64,000 nt of DNA from an uncultured Rhodocyclaceae bacterium (lineage in GTDB: Bacteria; Pseudomonadota; Gammaproteobacteria; Burkholderiales; Rhodocyclaceae), in the NCBI GenBank assembly GCA_907163225.1, contig OU015322.1, forward strand, positions 868,001 to 932,000, written 5' to 3'. Shown here one piece after another: positions 42,484 through 52,700 of this stretch. Made by a program: the position numbers and the translations under genes. Below the pieces are notes generated by a model, which searched no databases, was not told the DNA's origin, and saw only the letters and a program-made list of their open reading frames with translations. Positions within the stretch are counted from its first letter, which is position 1. Every line of letters starts with the position of its first letter.

Positions 42484-44780
42484 TAGTTGATTCTCAGTAC
42501 GTGCGAACTGGCGGCGCCGGTATAGGGCTCGCCACTTTCCAGCGTTGCACCGGTCACGTCGAGTCGGGCTTCACCCTTGGCGCCGGGCAAGGCACGCAGA
42601 CGCAAGGTGCCGCGGCCCTGATCGACGCGCAGCGAAATACGCCCGGCCGAACTGGCAGCCGGCAACTTGGCCTCAAGCAGGCTTGGATCGTAGGAAACAT
42701 CGACCATCAAATTTCCGGCCTGTCCCGGCGCCACCAGGCCCAGCTCCACCTCGCTGCCGGCAGAGGCATCGGTCGGCCCGATAAACTGGAACGGCTCAGG
42801 CGTCGCCCCCGGCACGCCGGCGCCACGACCCGACAAGCCGTCCAGCTCGGCGCCCGGCGCCTGAACGGCTTGCACCGTCGTCCGGCTGACAATGGCGGCA
42901 TTGGCCGAACCACCACTCGGCGCCATGCCAAGCGATTTTGGCCCTTGTGTCTTGATGACCATCGGCGCCGACCCAATCGCCGATTCGGTGCCTGAGGGCA
43001 AGGCCGGCTGGCCAAAGTCCGGACGATGAATATTGCGCAGCACGCGCGGCGTGATGAGCAGGATGATCTCCGTCTTCACCGTCGAATCCCGCTGGCTGCC
43101 AAAAGCCCGGCCAACGACGGGAATCTCGCCTAGACCGGGAATATGGTTGGTGGTCTTGCGGTCTTCATCGCTGATCAGGCCGGCCAGCACCTGCGTTTCA
43201 CCATTTTTCAGGCGCAGCACGGTGCTCGCGCTGCGCGTGCCGATTTGATAGGCCAGCGAATTGGTTGGCCCGGCAATTTCCTTGACGATGCTGCTGACTT
43301 CCAGCCCGACCTTCATCGACACTTCGTCGTCAAGCGTGACATTCGACTCGACATCGAGCTTGAGACCGACGTCCAGATAGGTAACCGAAGCAGAAACGCC
43401 GACGTTGGCGGTGGACGTCGTGGTGAACACCGGCAGCTTGTCGCCAATGTGAATCTTGGCCTTTTCGCGGTTCTTGACGCGGATACGCGGATTGGCCAGC
43501 AGGTTGGTATCGCCATTCTGGCCCTTGAGATTGAGGGTCAGGCCGGGGTTGGCGACGAAGCTGGTCAGGTTGGAGCCGCCGTTTTTCAGGCCGATGTACC
43601 CCGGAGCAAGCGTCCCGCCCGGCGTGATGCTCTGCACAATGCCGGCAGCGGTACTGGTCGTTGTCGATATTGTCTGTTGCAACGCCCCGTAGCCGATCGA
43701 GTCCGGCCAATCCAGACCGATTTCATTCAAGCGGCTGCGCGTCACTTCCAGCACCTCGACCTCCAGCATCACCTCCGGCTCGGCCAGGTCGATGGACTCG
43801 ATCAGGCGTTCAATCAGCCGCATGGCATCCGGAGTGTCCTTGACGATCAACAGATTCAGCTTTTCGTCGGCAAAGACGTCCTTGCTCTTGGCCACAGTCT
43901 TGATCAGCGTCTGCGCCTGCTTCACATCGGCGTTGGCCAGATAAAAGCTGCGCACCACCAACTCCTGGTAGTCCTTGGCCTTGGCTGGGGTATTCGGGTA
44001 GATCAGGAAACTATTGTCGTTGAGCTGGCGCTTTTCCAGCTGATTGGTCGACAGAATCAGGCGCAGGATGTCTTCCAGCGGGCTGTTGCGGACGAAAAAG
44101 GTTACCTTGGTGTCGCCCTTGACGTCCTTGTCGAACACGAAATTCAGGCCGGACGAACGCGACAGCACTTCAAAAACCGACTTCAGCGTCGCATCACGGA
44201 ACTCCAGCACCACCGGCTTGGCCAGTGCTGCCTTGACGGCCGGGTTGGCTGCCGGATTCAATTCTTTTTCGCGTTGTGTATCGATCTGCTGCTGCAAACC
44301 ACGCGCCTGTGAATTTTGCGGGTCCTGCACCCGCACGGTACGCACGATACGCTCGGCGCCAAGCAAGTCGCCCTTCTTCAACAACTGTTCAGCCGTTGCC
44401 AATTGCGCCGCATTTTTCCGGTCGACCGCAAGTTGCTCCAAACCCTGCAAGGCACGGGTATTTCGCCCATCCAGTCCGAGCACCCGGCGGTAGGCAGCGT
44501 CGGCCGCTTCCGGCTTGCCTGCTGCCCGCTGACGCGCCGCATCATCGAGGTATGCATCGATCGACTCGCCCTTGTGGCGAATCATCGCGGCCTTGATTTC
44601 GGCATCACGTGGCCGATCACGCGCGGCCTTTTGGAGCGAGGCGACGCCCTCTTCTCGTTTACCGGCTGCCATGAAATCAAGCCCGCCCCGAAAATCGGGG
44701 TGGGAGCACCCACTCAGGAACATTGCCATGAGCACAAAAATCCGGCTTTGTTTCAAACAATTATCCAATCGGATCTGCAT
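42483..44780 (-). CDS. gspD: Secretin (GspD/PilQ-like lipoprotein) with cohesin-like tail
   Basis: Outer-membrane secretin of about 765 aa. A lipoprotein signal ends LSGC at about residue 25. TPR-like helices (about 30-160) are followed by an STN/N0-type domain (VLEFRDATLKSVFEVLSRSSGLNFVFD) and an N1-like domain. The secretin core has VMLEVEVLEVTRSRLNEIG and ILLITPRVLRNI. After a Pro/Gly-rich linker the last about 100 residues (FIGPTDASAGSEVELGLVAPG onward) look like a cohesin-type beta domain, unusual for a secretin. TTG 44798 is an alternative start. The TAG stop abuts the MITE. Confidence 0.9.
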   Translation of the reverse strand: MQIRLDNCLKQSRIFVLMAMFLSGCSHPDFRGGLDFMAAGKREEGVASLQKAARDRPRDAEIKAAMIRHKGESIDAYLDDAARQRAAGKPEAADAAYRRVLGLDGRNTRALQGLEQLAVDRKNAAQLATAEQLLKKGDLLGAERIVRTVRVQDPQNSQARGLQQQIDTQREKELNPAANPAVKAALAKPVVLEFRDATLKSVFEVLSRSSGLNFVFDKDVKGDTKVTFFVRNSPLEDILRLILSTNQLEKRQLNDNSFLIYPNTPAKAKDYQELVVRSFYLANADVKQAQTLIKTVAKSKDVFADEKLNLLIVKDTPDAMRLIERLIESIDLAEPEVMLEVEVLEVTRSRLNEIGLDWPDSIGYGALQQTISTTTSTAAGIVQSITPGGTLAPGYIGLKNGGSNLTSFVANPGLTLNLKGQNGDTNLLANPRIRVKNREKAKIHIGDKLPVFTTTSTANVGVSASVTYLDVGLKLDVESNVTLDDEVSMKVGLEVSSIVKEIAGPTNSLAYQIGTRSASTVLRLKNGETQVLAGLISDEDRKTTNHIPGLGEIPVVGRAFGSQRDSTVKTEIILLITPRVLRNIHRPDFGQPALPSGTESAIGSAPMVIKTQGPKSLGMAPSGGSANAAIVSRTTVQAVQAPGAELDGLSGRGAGVPGATPEPFQFIGPTDASAGSEVELGLVAPGQAGNLMVDVSYDPSLLEAKLPAASSAGRISLRVDQGRGTLRLRALPGAKGEARLDVTGATLESGEPYTGAASSHVLRIN

Positions 44781-44970
44781 CGTGGGGAACCGTGACAAAA
44801 GCTTATTATGCTAGGAACACAGCGTTACAGGTGTGTTAAAAGCCCTCAAATTTTCAGATGGCAGCCCATGCCGCGCTTCACACGAGTGAAACCTGACGGC
44901 GCAATACTCTTCCGAAATCACGCCGGACTGCAAAAATTGCAGGTGCCGGCCGCGCCGAAGGAAGAAACCG

Positions 44971-45300
44971 ATGAGCCGCCAAATACCCGCAGCCAATAAC
45001 CACCCGGAAGACATTCAGGCGCTCCGTCGCCTGATCACCCAGCTTGCCCCGCAGTGCGGCCTTGATCCAAGCGACCGGGCCGCCGTGCGCCGCTTTCTGG
45101 AGAACGATCAAACGTCTGGCCGCAGCGAAAGCATAGACCCGCAAATCTGCCAGGAACTACGGGCCATGCTGATCCTGCTCTATCGACTTGAAGCGAGCAG
45201 CAGCGAAGACCTCGGCGTCGAAGGCCTGCGTCGCCTTTGGCACCAGCACGGCGAAATCCTTGCCCGCTTTCAAGCGGCCGGGAAGCTGACTGCAAGGTAG
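44971..45300 (+). CDS. Small hypothetical helical protein
   Basis: I do not recognise this protein. It is 109 aa, soluble, rich in Leu, Arg and Glu, and predicted almost entirely helical, with AVRRFLENDQ and ELRAMLILLYRLEASSSEDLGVEGLRRLWHQHGEIL. GAAGGAAG lies about 6 bp before the ATG, supporting expression. It is divergent from the secretin operon and stands before the PEP-CTERM gene cluster, separated from it by about 195 bp in which no clear promoter or terminator was found. Confidence 0.65.
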   Translation: MSRQIPAANNHPEDIQALRRLITQLAPQCGLDPSDRAAVRRFLENDQTSGRSESIDPQICQELRAMLILLYRLEASSSEDLGVEGLRRLWHQHGEILARFQAAGKLTAR

Positions 45301-45494
45301 GGAAGACTTTCCTCGAAAAAGACAGAGCGGCATGGCGTCACTGTTTTGTTTCAACAAGTCACCAAAACTAATCCGTTCGGCTCATTTTGTCCCTCGCCAG
45401 CAAGGCTGTTCCTGTCACGCCTGATCCATATGCTGGACGTCACTCGCAGACTCAAATTCGAATTTGTCTTCAACTATCAACAGGGGTAACAACC

Positions 45495-46265
45495 ATGATC
45501 CGCAAGACCGTCCTCGCCCTTCTGCTCGCCGCTACCGGCGTCAGCGCTCACGCTGCACTCAACGCTGGTGACATCGCCATCGTTGGCCGCATCAACAACG
45601 GCACACCAGATGCTTTCTCTTTCATTGCCCTCAGCAACATCGCAGCCGGTGAAACCGTTTACTTCACTGACAATGGCTGGACTGGTTCAGCGTTTCGTGG
45701 CGCCAGCGCCACCGACGGCGACGGTAATGAAAACCTGACTAAATGGACTGCCGCCAGCGCTGTTACTGCCGGAACGATCATCTCCAGCACCTCCGCCGCT
45801 TTCACAACCTCGGGTTCAATCGCTGGCACCACCAGCGGCAGCTATGCTTCCCTGGCACTAGGCCAAGGCGGCGATCAAATCTACGCTTTCCAGGCTGCAG
45901 CTTCCAATCCGTTGTTCAACCCAACAACTCAGCTGTATATGTTCGATGACACCAACGGTTTCGAAAACGCCACTAGTTCCAGCCAGGGCAACATCCCGAC
46001 CAATTTGGTCGGCGGTGTAACCGCTGTCAGCTTCAATCAGGCTGTCGGAGGTGGCTTCAGCGTCAAATCCAGCGCACTGAGCGGCTCGGCTCAAACCAAG
46101 GATCAGTGGCTCTCCACTTTTGCCAACACCGATAACTGGCAAGCCGGCACCAGCCTCCCAACTGGCTCCGTGCTGGTCACCGCCGTTCCCGAGCCAAAGA
46201 ACTACGCCATGCTGCTCGCCGGCCTCGGCCTGATGGGTGCCATCGCTCGTCGTCGCAGCCGCTAA
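45495..46265 (+). CDS. Lamin-tail-like exported PEP-CTERM protein
   Basis: Exported protein of 256 aa. A signal peptide (about 1-20, SAHAA) precedes a beta-rich domain starting LNAGDIAIVGRINNGTPDAFSFIAL. It continues with GETVYFTDNGWTGSAFRG, the lamin-tail-like layout often found with extracellular nucleases. The C terminus is a PEP-CTERM signal (VPEPKNYAMLLAGLGLMG, RRRSR). AGGGG lies before ATG 45495. It stands in front of a 5'-nucleotidase and an ExeM-type nuclease, suggesting a matrix or nucleic-acid related role, which is inferred. Confidence 0.83.
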   Translation: MIRKTVLALLLAATGVSAHAALNAGDIAIVGRINNGTPDAFSFIALSNIAAGETVYFTDNGWTGSAFRGASATDGDGNENLTKWTAASAVTAGTIISSTSAAFTTSGSIAGTTSGSYASLALGQGGDQIYAFQAAASNPLFNPTTQLYMFDDTNGFENATSSSQGNIPTNLVGGVTAVSFNQAVGGGFSVKSSALSGSAQTKDQWLSTFANTDNWQAGTSLPTGSVLVTAVPEPKNYAMLLAGLGLMGAIARRRSR

Positions 46266-46286
46266 AAACAAAAATATTGACTCACC

Positions 46287-46309
46287 GGCCGGGGCCATTC
46301 GTCCCGGCC
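46287..46309 (+). other. Intergenic hairpin without T run
   Basis: GGCCGGG (46287-46293) pairs with CCCGGCC (46303-46309) around a nine-base loop, 20 bp after a PEP-CTERM gene and before the nucleotidase gene. With no T run it is more likely a partial terminator or mRNA stabiliser than a full stop. Confidence 0.5.
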
Positions 46310-46364
46310 GAACTGTTTCTGAACCAGTCACCGTTTCGCGCCCCATCGCCCCGAGGAGATTCCC

Positions 46365-48365
46365 ATGTTCAAACTTTCCACCCTGGCGCTCGTACTCGCC
46401 AGCGCCTTCACCTGCCACTCGGCTTTTGCCGTCACCACCGCCTGCACCGACACCTCCGGCCAAAATGTGGTCTTCGGCAGCACCGACAGCGGCGTGCCGA
46501 ATCGGGTCGTTGATCTGGCCTGCAACAACATCGATGGCCTGATCCTCGACGAACAGCAGTGGGGTAGCCAGGCCGCCTTCCTGTCGCACGTTTCTAAAAT
46601 CAGCTTCGACCTGCTCAAGCAGACCAAAATCAGTGCCGCCGAACGCGCCAAGCTGATGAGCGCCGCCCAGACCTCGGCTATCGGCACGACCATCAAGGTC
46701 AAGATCATCGGCTTCAACGATTTCCACGGCTACATCAAGAGCCGCGAAGGCTCCAGCAGCAATCCGGGCGCTGCCAGCTTCGCCTATCAGCTCAACGCCC
46801 TGCGCGCCCAGAACCCGCTTAACGCGGTGGTTTCAGCCGGCGACATGATCGGCGCCAGCCCGCTGACCTCGGCCCTGTTCAAGGATGAGCCGACGATCGA
46901 AGTAATGAACCGTATCGGCATCGACTTCAACGCCGTCGGCAACCATGAGTTCGACGAAGGCAAGGAAGAACTGCTGCGCATGCAGAACGGCGGCAATCAT
47001 CCGACCGATATCTACTCCGGCAAGGGCCTGCCGGCCGACCTGACGAACGGCGAATTCGCCGGCGCCAAGTTCAAGTTCCTGGCTGCCAACGTCCTCGACA
47101 CCACCACCGGCCAGACTGTTTTCCCCGGTGTCGGCATCAAGAATTTCCTGGGCAACAAGGTCGCTTTCATCGGCATGACGCTCGAAGGCACGCCGACCAT
47201 CGTGTCACCGTCCGGCGTTGCCGGCCTGAATTTCGGCGACGAAGCCGATACGGTCAACGCACTGGTTCCGCAATTGAAGGCGCAGGGCATTCAGTCCATC
47301 GTTGTCCTGGTTCACGAAGGTGGCTTCCCGACCGTTTCCGGTGGCCAATGCACCGGTATCTCTGGTGCCATTCTCGACATCGTGAATCGCCTTGACCCGG
47401 CGGTCGACCTCGTTATCTCGGGCCACACCCACCAGGAATACAGCTGCCTGGTCAACAACAGTGCCGGCAAGCCGATTCGCGTTACTTCCGCCTTCCAGTA
47501 CGCCCGCCGCCTGACCGACATCGACATGGTCATCGACACCAAGAGCAAGGATGTGCTGAGCATCGCTGCCAACAACGTGCCGGTGCCGGTACCGGCCGTC
47601 AGCAACAACACCGTGCCGCTCAATGTGTCGGTGCAGGAAGTTGTCGATCACTACGCGGCAGAATCAGCCGTGCCGGCTGCCCGTGTCGTCGGCACCATCA
47701 CCGCCACGCTGTCCCGCACGTTCAGCGCCGCTGGCGAATCGGCACTGGGTGACGTGATTGCCGACGCACAGCTCGCCGCCACGGCCAGCCCGACCAGGGG
47801 CAATGCTGTCATCGCCTTCATGAATCCGGGCGGCATTCGCGCCGACATCCCGTTTGCCGCTGCTGGCAAGACCGATGGCAACGTGACCTACGGCGAAGCC
47901 TTCACTGCCCAGCCGTTCGGTAACTCCTTGGTCACCATGACACTGACCGGTGCGCAGATTTACGCCGCGCTCGAACAGCAGTGGGGCACCGCCCAGCCGT
48001 ACCCGCGCATCCTGCAGGTGTCCAACGGGTTTGCCTACTCCCATACCTTCCCGCTGCCTCTGGATCGCAACCTGCTTGCTGCTGAAGGCGTTACCTTCAC
48101 CACCAGCATCCGTGGCAACAGCTATGTCGTGCCGAACTCGGTCACCCTGAACGGCGTTCCGGTCGATACCGCCGCCACCTACCGCGTCACGGTCAACAGC
48201 TTCATGGCCGACGGCGGCGACACCTTCACCGCCTTGATCGGCGGCACCAACCGTCTCGGTGGTGCGGTCGATACCGATGCGCTGGAAGCCTATTTCACCG
48301 CCAACCCGACCGGCGTTGCCCCCGGCCCGCAAAACCGCATCACCAAGATCGCCGCCCCCCTCTGA
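46365..48365 (+). CDS. Exported bifunctional metallophosphatase/5'-nucleotidase
   Basis: Secreted or periplasmic nucleotidase of 666 aa that should release phosphate from nucleotides. After a signal peptide (about 1-22) and about 80 residues unlike the family, the metallophosphatase domain shows KIIGFNDFHGYI, GDMIGASPL, GNHEFDEG and GHTHQEYSC as metal ligands. The 5_nucleotid_C domain has GDVIADAQLAAT and FMNPGGIRADIPF, and later YGEAFTAQPFGN. CGAGGAG precedes ATG 46365. It lacks a PEP-CTERM tail, so it is either released or periplasmic. The ExeM-like nuclease three genes on is an obvious functional partner. Confidence 0.93.
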   Translation: MFKLSTLALVLASAFTCHSAFAVTTACTDTSGQNVVFGSTDSGVPNRVVDLACNNIDGLILDEQQWGSQAAFLSHVSKISFDLLKQTKISAAERAKLMSAAQTSAIGTTIKVKIIGFNDFHGYIKSREGSSSNPGAASFAYQLNALRAQNPLNAVVSAGDMIGASPLTSALFKDEPTIEVMNRIGIDFNAVGNHEFDEGKEELLRMQNGGNHPTDIYSGKGLPADLTNGEFAGAKFKFLAANVLDTTTGQTVFPGVGIKNFLGNKVAFIGMTLEGTPTIVSPSGVAGLNFGDEADTVNALVPQLKAQGIQSIVVLVHEGGFPTVSGGQCTGISGAILDIVNRLDPAVDLVISGHTHQEYSCLVNNSAGKPIRVTSAFQYARRLTDIDMVIDTKSKDVLSIAANNVPVPVPAVSNNTVPLNVSVQEVVDHYAAESAVPAARVVGTITATLSRTFSAAGESALGDVIADAQLAATASPTRGNAVIAFMNPGGIRADIPFAAAGKTDGNVTYGEAFTAQPFGNSLVTMTLTGAQIYAALEQQWGTAQPYPRILQVSNGFAYSHTFPLPLDRNLLAAEGVTFTTSIRGNSYVVPNSVTLNGVPVDTAATYRVTVNSFMADGGDTFTALIGGTNRLGGAVDTDALEAYFTANPTGVAPGPQNRITKIAAPL

Positions 48366-48394
48366 TCGGCTGAGCACAACAGGAGTTTGAACAC

Positions 48395-49159
48395 ATGAAA
48401 CAACACGCAATCAAGCCACTGCTCGCCGCCCTGCTGCTGGCCGGCAGCTGCGCCGCCCAGGCAGCGCATTTCGAGGTGGTCAGCTACTCGGGTTTTGCTG
48501 GCTACAACGGCACGGCAAACGAGGAGTTCTTTAGCGATGAAGCTATCGACACCTCCCAAGATGATGACTTCAGCTTCTTTGGCGCCAATGTCTATTCCGG
48601 AAACGGCATCGACCACGCCTACGCTGCCGATGCATCGTTCTTCAAGGCCGGCCAGAACTTTTCAATGAGCGTTTCACAGTCGCTCACCTCGCCGTTGGGT
48701 TCCATTTTCAGCGCCAACACGCTGGTTTCAATGCCCAGCCTGAAGCTCAAGATCGTTGGCGACGGCGAAGCCATCGGCTCCAATGTTTCCATCAGCTTTG
48801 CAGTCGAAAGTACGGCAATCAACACCTACGCCCTGAACGGTGGCACGCTTACCATGGACTTCGCCTTCACGGGCCCGGATGACAGCACAACTTCAGCGCT
48901 GTTCGATTTCAGCAGCGAGTCGACGCGAACCGAGTCCTTCACCCTTGGCTTCACCGGCAAAGTGGGCGACGAATTCCAGCTAAGCGGCAACATGATGAGC
49001 AGCCTGAACGCCGACGGCTTGCAAGCCGTCGAGGCCAGCGCCAGTGGTCAGTTGGTCGGCAACTTCACCATCGCCGCCGTTCCGGAACCCGAGCAGTACG
49101 CAATGTTGCTCGCCGGTCTCGGCCTGCTGGCCGTCGCTGCCCGCCGCCGCAATCGCTAA
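48395..49159 (+). CDS. PEP-CTERM protein, function unknown
   Basis: Exported protein of 254 aa. A signal peptide (about 1-24, AAQAA) is followed by a Ser/Gly/Asp-rich beta domain with no recognised motif, containing SFFGANVYSGNGIDHAYAADAS. The C terminus is VPEPEQYAMLLAGLGLLAV plus RRRNR, a PEP-CTERM signal. AGGAG precedes the ATG. It is 29 bp after the nucleotidase stop and 18 bp before the next PEP-CTERM gene, so the three are probably co-transcribed. Confidence 0.82.
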   Translation: MKQHAIKPLLAALLLAGSCAAQAAHFEVVSYSGFAGYNGTANEEFFSDEAIDTSQDDDFSFFGANVYSGNGIDHAYAADASFFKAGQNFSMSVSQSLTSPLGSIFSANTLVSMPSLKLKIVGDGEAIGSNVSISFAVESTAINTYALNGGTLTMDFAFTGPDDSTTSALFDFSSESTRTESFTLGFTGKVGDEFQLSGNMMSSLNADGLQAVEASASGQLVGNFTIAAVPEPEQYAMLLAGLGLLAVAARRRNR

Positions 49160-49177
49160 TCGAACCGGATATTCCCC

Positions 49178-49678
49178 ATGAAACGACTCTTCCGTACCAC
49201 CGCGCTTGCCGCCCTATTGCTGGCTGCCCTTCCCTCTGCTCAGGCAGCCACCTACAGCTTCTCGGGCATGATGGATTCAGGCTCGCTGACCGGCTCCAGC
49301 TTTTTCGGTAACTTCAGCTTCGACGACCTCGGCCTGAGCGGTATCGGCAGCGAAATTCGCGGCCTGAGCAGCCTCAGCCTGAGATTTGCCGGCCAAACCT
49401 ACACGCTGTTCGATGCCGATGCAGCGCCGGATGTCAGCTATCTGGACGGCGCCTTTCTTGGTCTCTCCTACTCAGCATCCGGCATTGAGCCGAAAGTTGC
49501 CTTCGTCGCTGGCCACAACGATGTCAGCGGCGCCTATCTGGCCTACACCAAAAATGGTCTCGATGGTGCCGGCACCGTGATCTACGCCGCTGTTCCCGAA
49601 CCCGAGTCCTACGCCATGTTCCTGGCCGGCCTCGGGCTGATGGGACTGGCTGCGCTACGCCGTTCCAAACAAGCTTGA
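49178..49678 (+). CDS. Short PEP-CTERM protein, function unknown
   Basis: Exported protein of 166 aa. A signal peptide (about 1-23, AQAAT) precedes a short beta domain beginning YSFSGMMDSGSLTGSSFFGNFSFDD, similar in style to many small PEP-CTERM proteins. The sorting tail is VPEPESYAMFLAGLGLMG with RRSKQA. It is followed by a good terminator, so it closes the unit that begins at the nucleotidase or earlier. Confidence 0.82.
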   Translation: MKRLFRTTALAALLLAALPSAQAATYSFSGMMDSGSLTGSSFFGNFSFDDLGLSGIGSEIRGLSSLSLRFAGQTYTLFDADAAPDVSYLDGAFLGLSYSASGIEPKVAFVAGHNDVSGAYLAYTKNGLDGAGTVIYAAVPEPESYAMFLAGLGLMGLAALRRSKQA

Positions 49679-49708
49679 TTCGTTCAGGCTCGATTCAATG
49701 ATTCAAAA

Positions 49709-49734
49709 ATGGCTCCTGCGGGGGCCATTTTTTT
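49709..49734 (+). terminator. Terminator after PEP-CTERM gene cluster
   Basis: An eight-base-pair stem ATGGCTCC/GGGGCCAT (one G-T pair) with loop TGCG is followed by seven Ts. It lies about 55 bp before the ExeM-like gene, which therefore probably has its own promoter. Confidence 0.9.
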
Positions 49735-49789
49735 AAGTTTCTCTGATGCCAATACGGCTCCCTGCCCCCTTTTCCATGAGTGACATGCC

Positions 49790-52700
49790 ATGAAAACCAA
49801 CGCTTCGAAATCGCATCGTTTCGCCCGAACCATCATCGCCGCCAGCCTGGTAGCCGCCATGGCGCCGGCTTTTGCCGATGCTACCTATCAGATGCTGCCG
49901 TTTAGCCAGAACTGGTCGAATGCTGGTCTGATTTCGACCAACGATAGCTGGAGCGGCGCGCCCGGCATCATCGGCTACCGTGGCGACGGCCTTACTGGCG
50001 CTGACCCGCAAACCATTTTGGGAGAGGGCTCGCTGGTCATTGACGTCAACGCCAACCAAAACACCCCGAACACCTTCGGCACGGGTGGCGTCACCGAATT
50101 TCAACTCACTGACCCGACCATTGCACTCGCCGGCTCCGGTACTGCCAACGCACCGTACATCCAGCTTCACCTGAATACCACCGGCTTGCAGAATATCCAG
50201 GTTGCGTACAATTTGCGCGACGTCGATGGCTCTGCCGATAACGCCGTCCAGCCGGTCGCCCTGCAATACCGGGTCGGCACCAGCGGCAACTTCATCAATG
50301 TTCCGGCCGCCTTCGTCGCCGATGCCACGACAGCCAATAGCGCCACGCAGGTAACCCCAGTCAGCGTCATTCTGCCGGCTGCGGCCAACAACCAGCCGCA
50401 ACTGCAACTCCGCATCATGACGATCAACGCTGGTGGAAATGACGAATGGGTCGGCATTGACGACATCGCCATCAGCGGCAGCGGCACGGGTGGTGGCGAC
50501 ATCAACCAGCCGATTTCAACCACCTGCCCGGCCGGAACCCTGGCCCAGGGTGAAGGTGGCAGCATCATGCTAACGGCGACCGATGCTGACAGCGTCGTCA
50601 ATGCTGCCAGCCTCGCCGCCGGCACCCCGGCCGGCTTCACGCTCGGCACGCTGACCGCCGCGTCTGTCGATGGTGGCGCTGCCTCCGTTGCGCTCAATGC
50701 CGCCGCCAATCTTGCCGCCGGCAATTACGCCGTGGTCGTCGATTTCGCCAATGACGAAGCCCAGAGCGCCAGTTGCACGGTCAACGTGAATATCAGCGGA
50801 ATAACGCCCATCCATGCCATCCAGGGCAACGGCGCGAGCAGCCCGCTGGATAGCCAGCAAGTCACCACCCAGGGCGTCGTCACCAAGGTGATGAACAACG
50901 GCTTTTTCATGCAGGACGAAACCCCGGATGCCGACGAGGCGACCTCTGAAGGCATCTACGTCTTCACCAGCACCGCCCCGACCGTGGCGGTCGGCAATCG
51001 CGTGCGGGTTGCCGCCACCGTCAAGGAATTCAACGTCGGCACCTTGACCAATAGCGCCACGGCAGCCAATCCGCTGACCGAACTGATCAACGCTTCGGTC
51101 ACCGTCGTCGCGTCTGGCATCACCATCGCGCCAACCGTCATCACCTTCCCGGAAATCAACGAAGGCGATCTCGAACGCTACGAAGGCATGCTCGTCCGCA
51201 TTGAAGGGCCGCTGACCGTGGGTCAGAACTATTTCCTTGGCCGCTTCGGCCAGCTCACGGTTTCCGCCGGTGGCCGCCTCGAAAAGCCGACCAATCGTTA
51301 CCCGGCCGGCAGCCTCGATGCCATCGAGATGGCTGACAACAACGCCCGCCGCCGCATTCTGCTCGACGACGGCACCAGCCTGCAGAACCCCAACCCGACG
51401 CCCTACCTTGCCGCCGACAACACGGTGCGCGCCGGCGACAGCATCGACGGCATCACCGGCGTCATCGACTACGGTCTGGCCACCAGCAGCAACACCGGTC
51501 TGGGCGATTTCCGCATCCACCCGACCGCCGCGCCGACATTCACCCGCAGCAACCCGCGCACCACCGCACCGGCTAGCGTCAATGGCAACATCAAGGTCGC
51601 CAGCTTCAATGTTCTCAACTATTTCACCACCTTCACCAACGGCCAGACAGCCAGTGGCGGCAGCGGTCAGGGCTGTACATTGGGCGGCGCCAGCGCGGCC
51701 GCCAACTGCCGCGGTGCCGACAATTTGGCTGAATTTACCCGTCAGCAAACCAAGATCGTCAATGCGATCAAGGCGCTCAACGCCGACGTGGTTGGCCTGA
51801 TGGAAATCCAGAATAACGGCAACGTTGCGCTCCAGAATCTGGTTTCCGCGCTGAACACCGCTTACGGCAACAACGTCTACGCCGCCGTAACCAACCTCAA
51901 CGGCAGCACCGGCGACGACGCGATCCGCGTTGCCATGATCTACAAGCCTTCTGCGGTCAACCCGATAAATCAGGCAATTTCCGACAACGATCCGATCCAC
52001 AACCGCCCGCCGCTCATGCAAACCTTTGCGGCGGCGAATGGCGAGAAATTCAGCGTTGTCGTCAATCACTTCAAGTCCAAGGGTAGCTGCCCGTCATCAA
52101 GCAGCGATACCAACGCCGATCAGGGCGATGGCCAGGGTTGCTGGAATGTCCTGCGTACCGAACAGGCGCAAGCCTTGCGCAACACCGTGCAAAACCTGCA
52201 AATCAGCAGCGGCGACAATGACGTCATCGTCATCGGCGACCTGAACGCCTACGGCAAGGAAGATCCGATCCTCAACTTCACCGATGCCGGCTACGTCGAC
52301 CAGGTAGCCCGCTTCGACAGCTTCGGCTACTCCTATGTTTTCGATGGCGAAGCCGGCTACCTCGACCACGCGCTGGCCACCCCCAGCCTGAGCGCCCAGA
52401 TCGCGGGTGCCAAGCATTGGCGCATCAACGCCGACGAACCGGCCATCATCGATTACAACACCGAGTTCAAGCAGCCCGCCTGCGCCACCTGCGGCCCCGA
52501 CTACTACAGCAACACGGTGTATCGCTCGTCCGACCACGATCCGGTCATCATTGGCCTCAATCTGGTCAAGCAAATCGGCGGCACGGCTGGACGTGACACC
52601 CTCATTGGCACGGCTGGCGACGATGTCATCACCGGCGGTATCGGTGCCGATACACTGACCGGCGGTACGGGCGCCGACCAGTTCGTATTCACCAGCCTGC

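Noticed and set aside
45401-45430. Pho-box-like CTGTCAC-N4-GATCCAT upstream of the lamin-tail-like gene
   Set aside because: The second repeat is poor and no well-placed promoter follows. Left as a possibility only.
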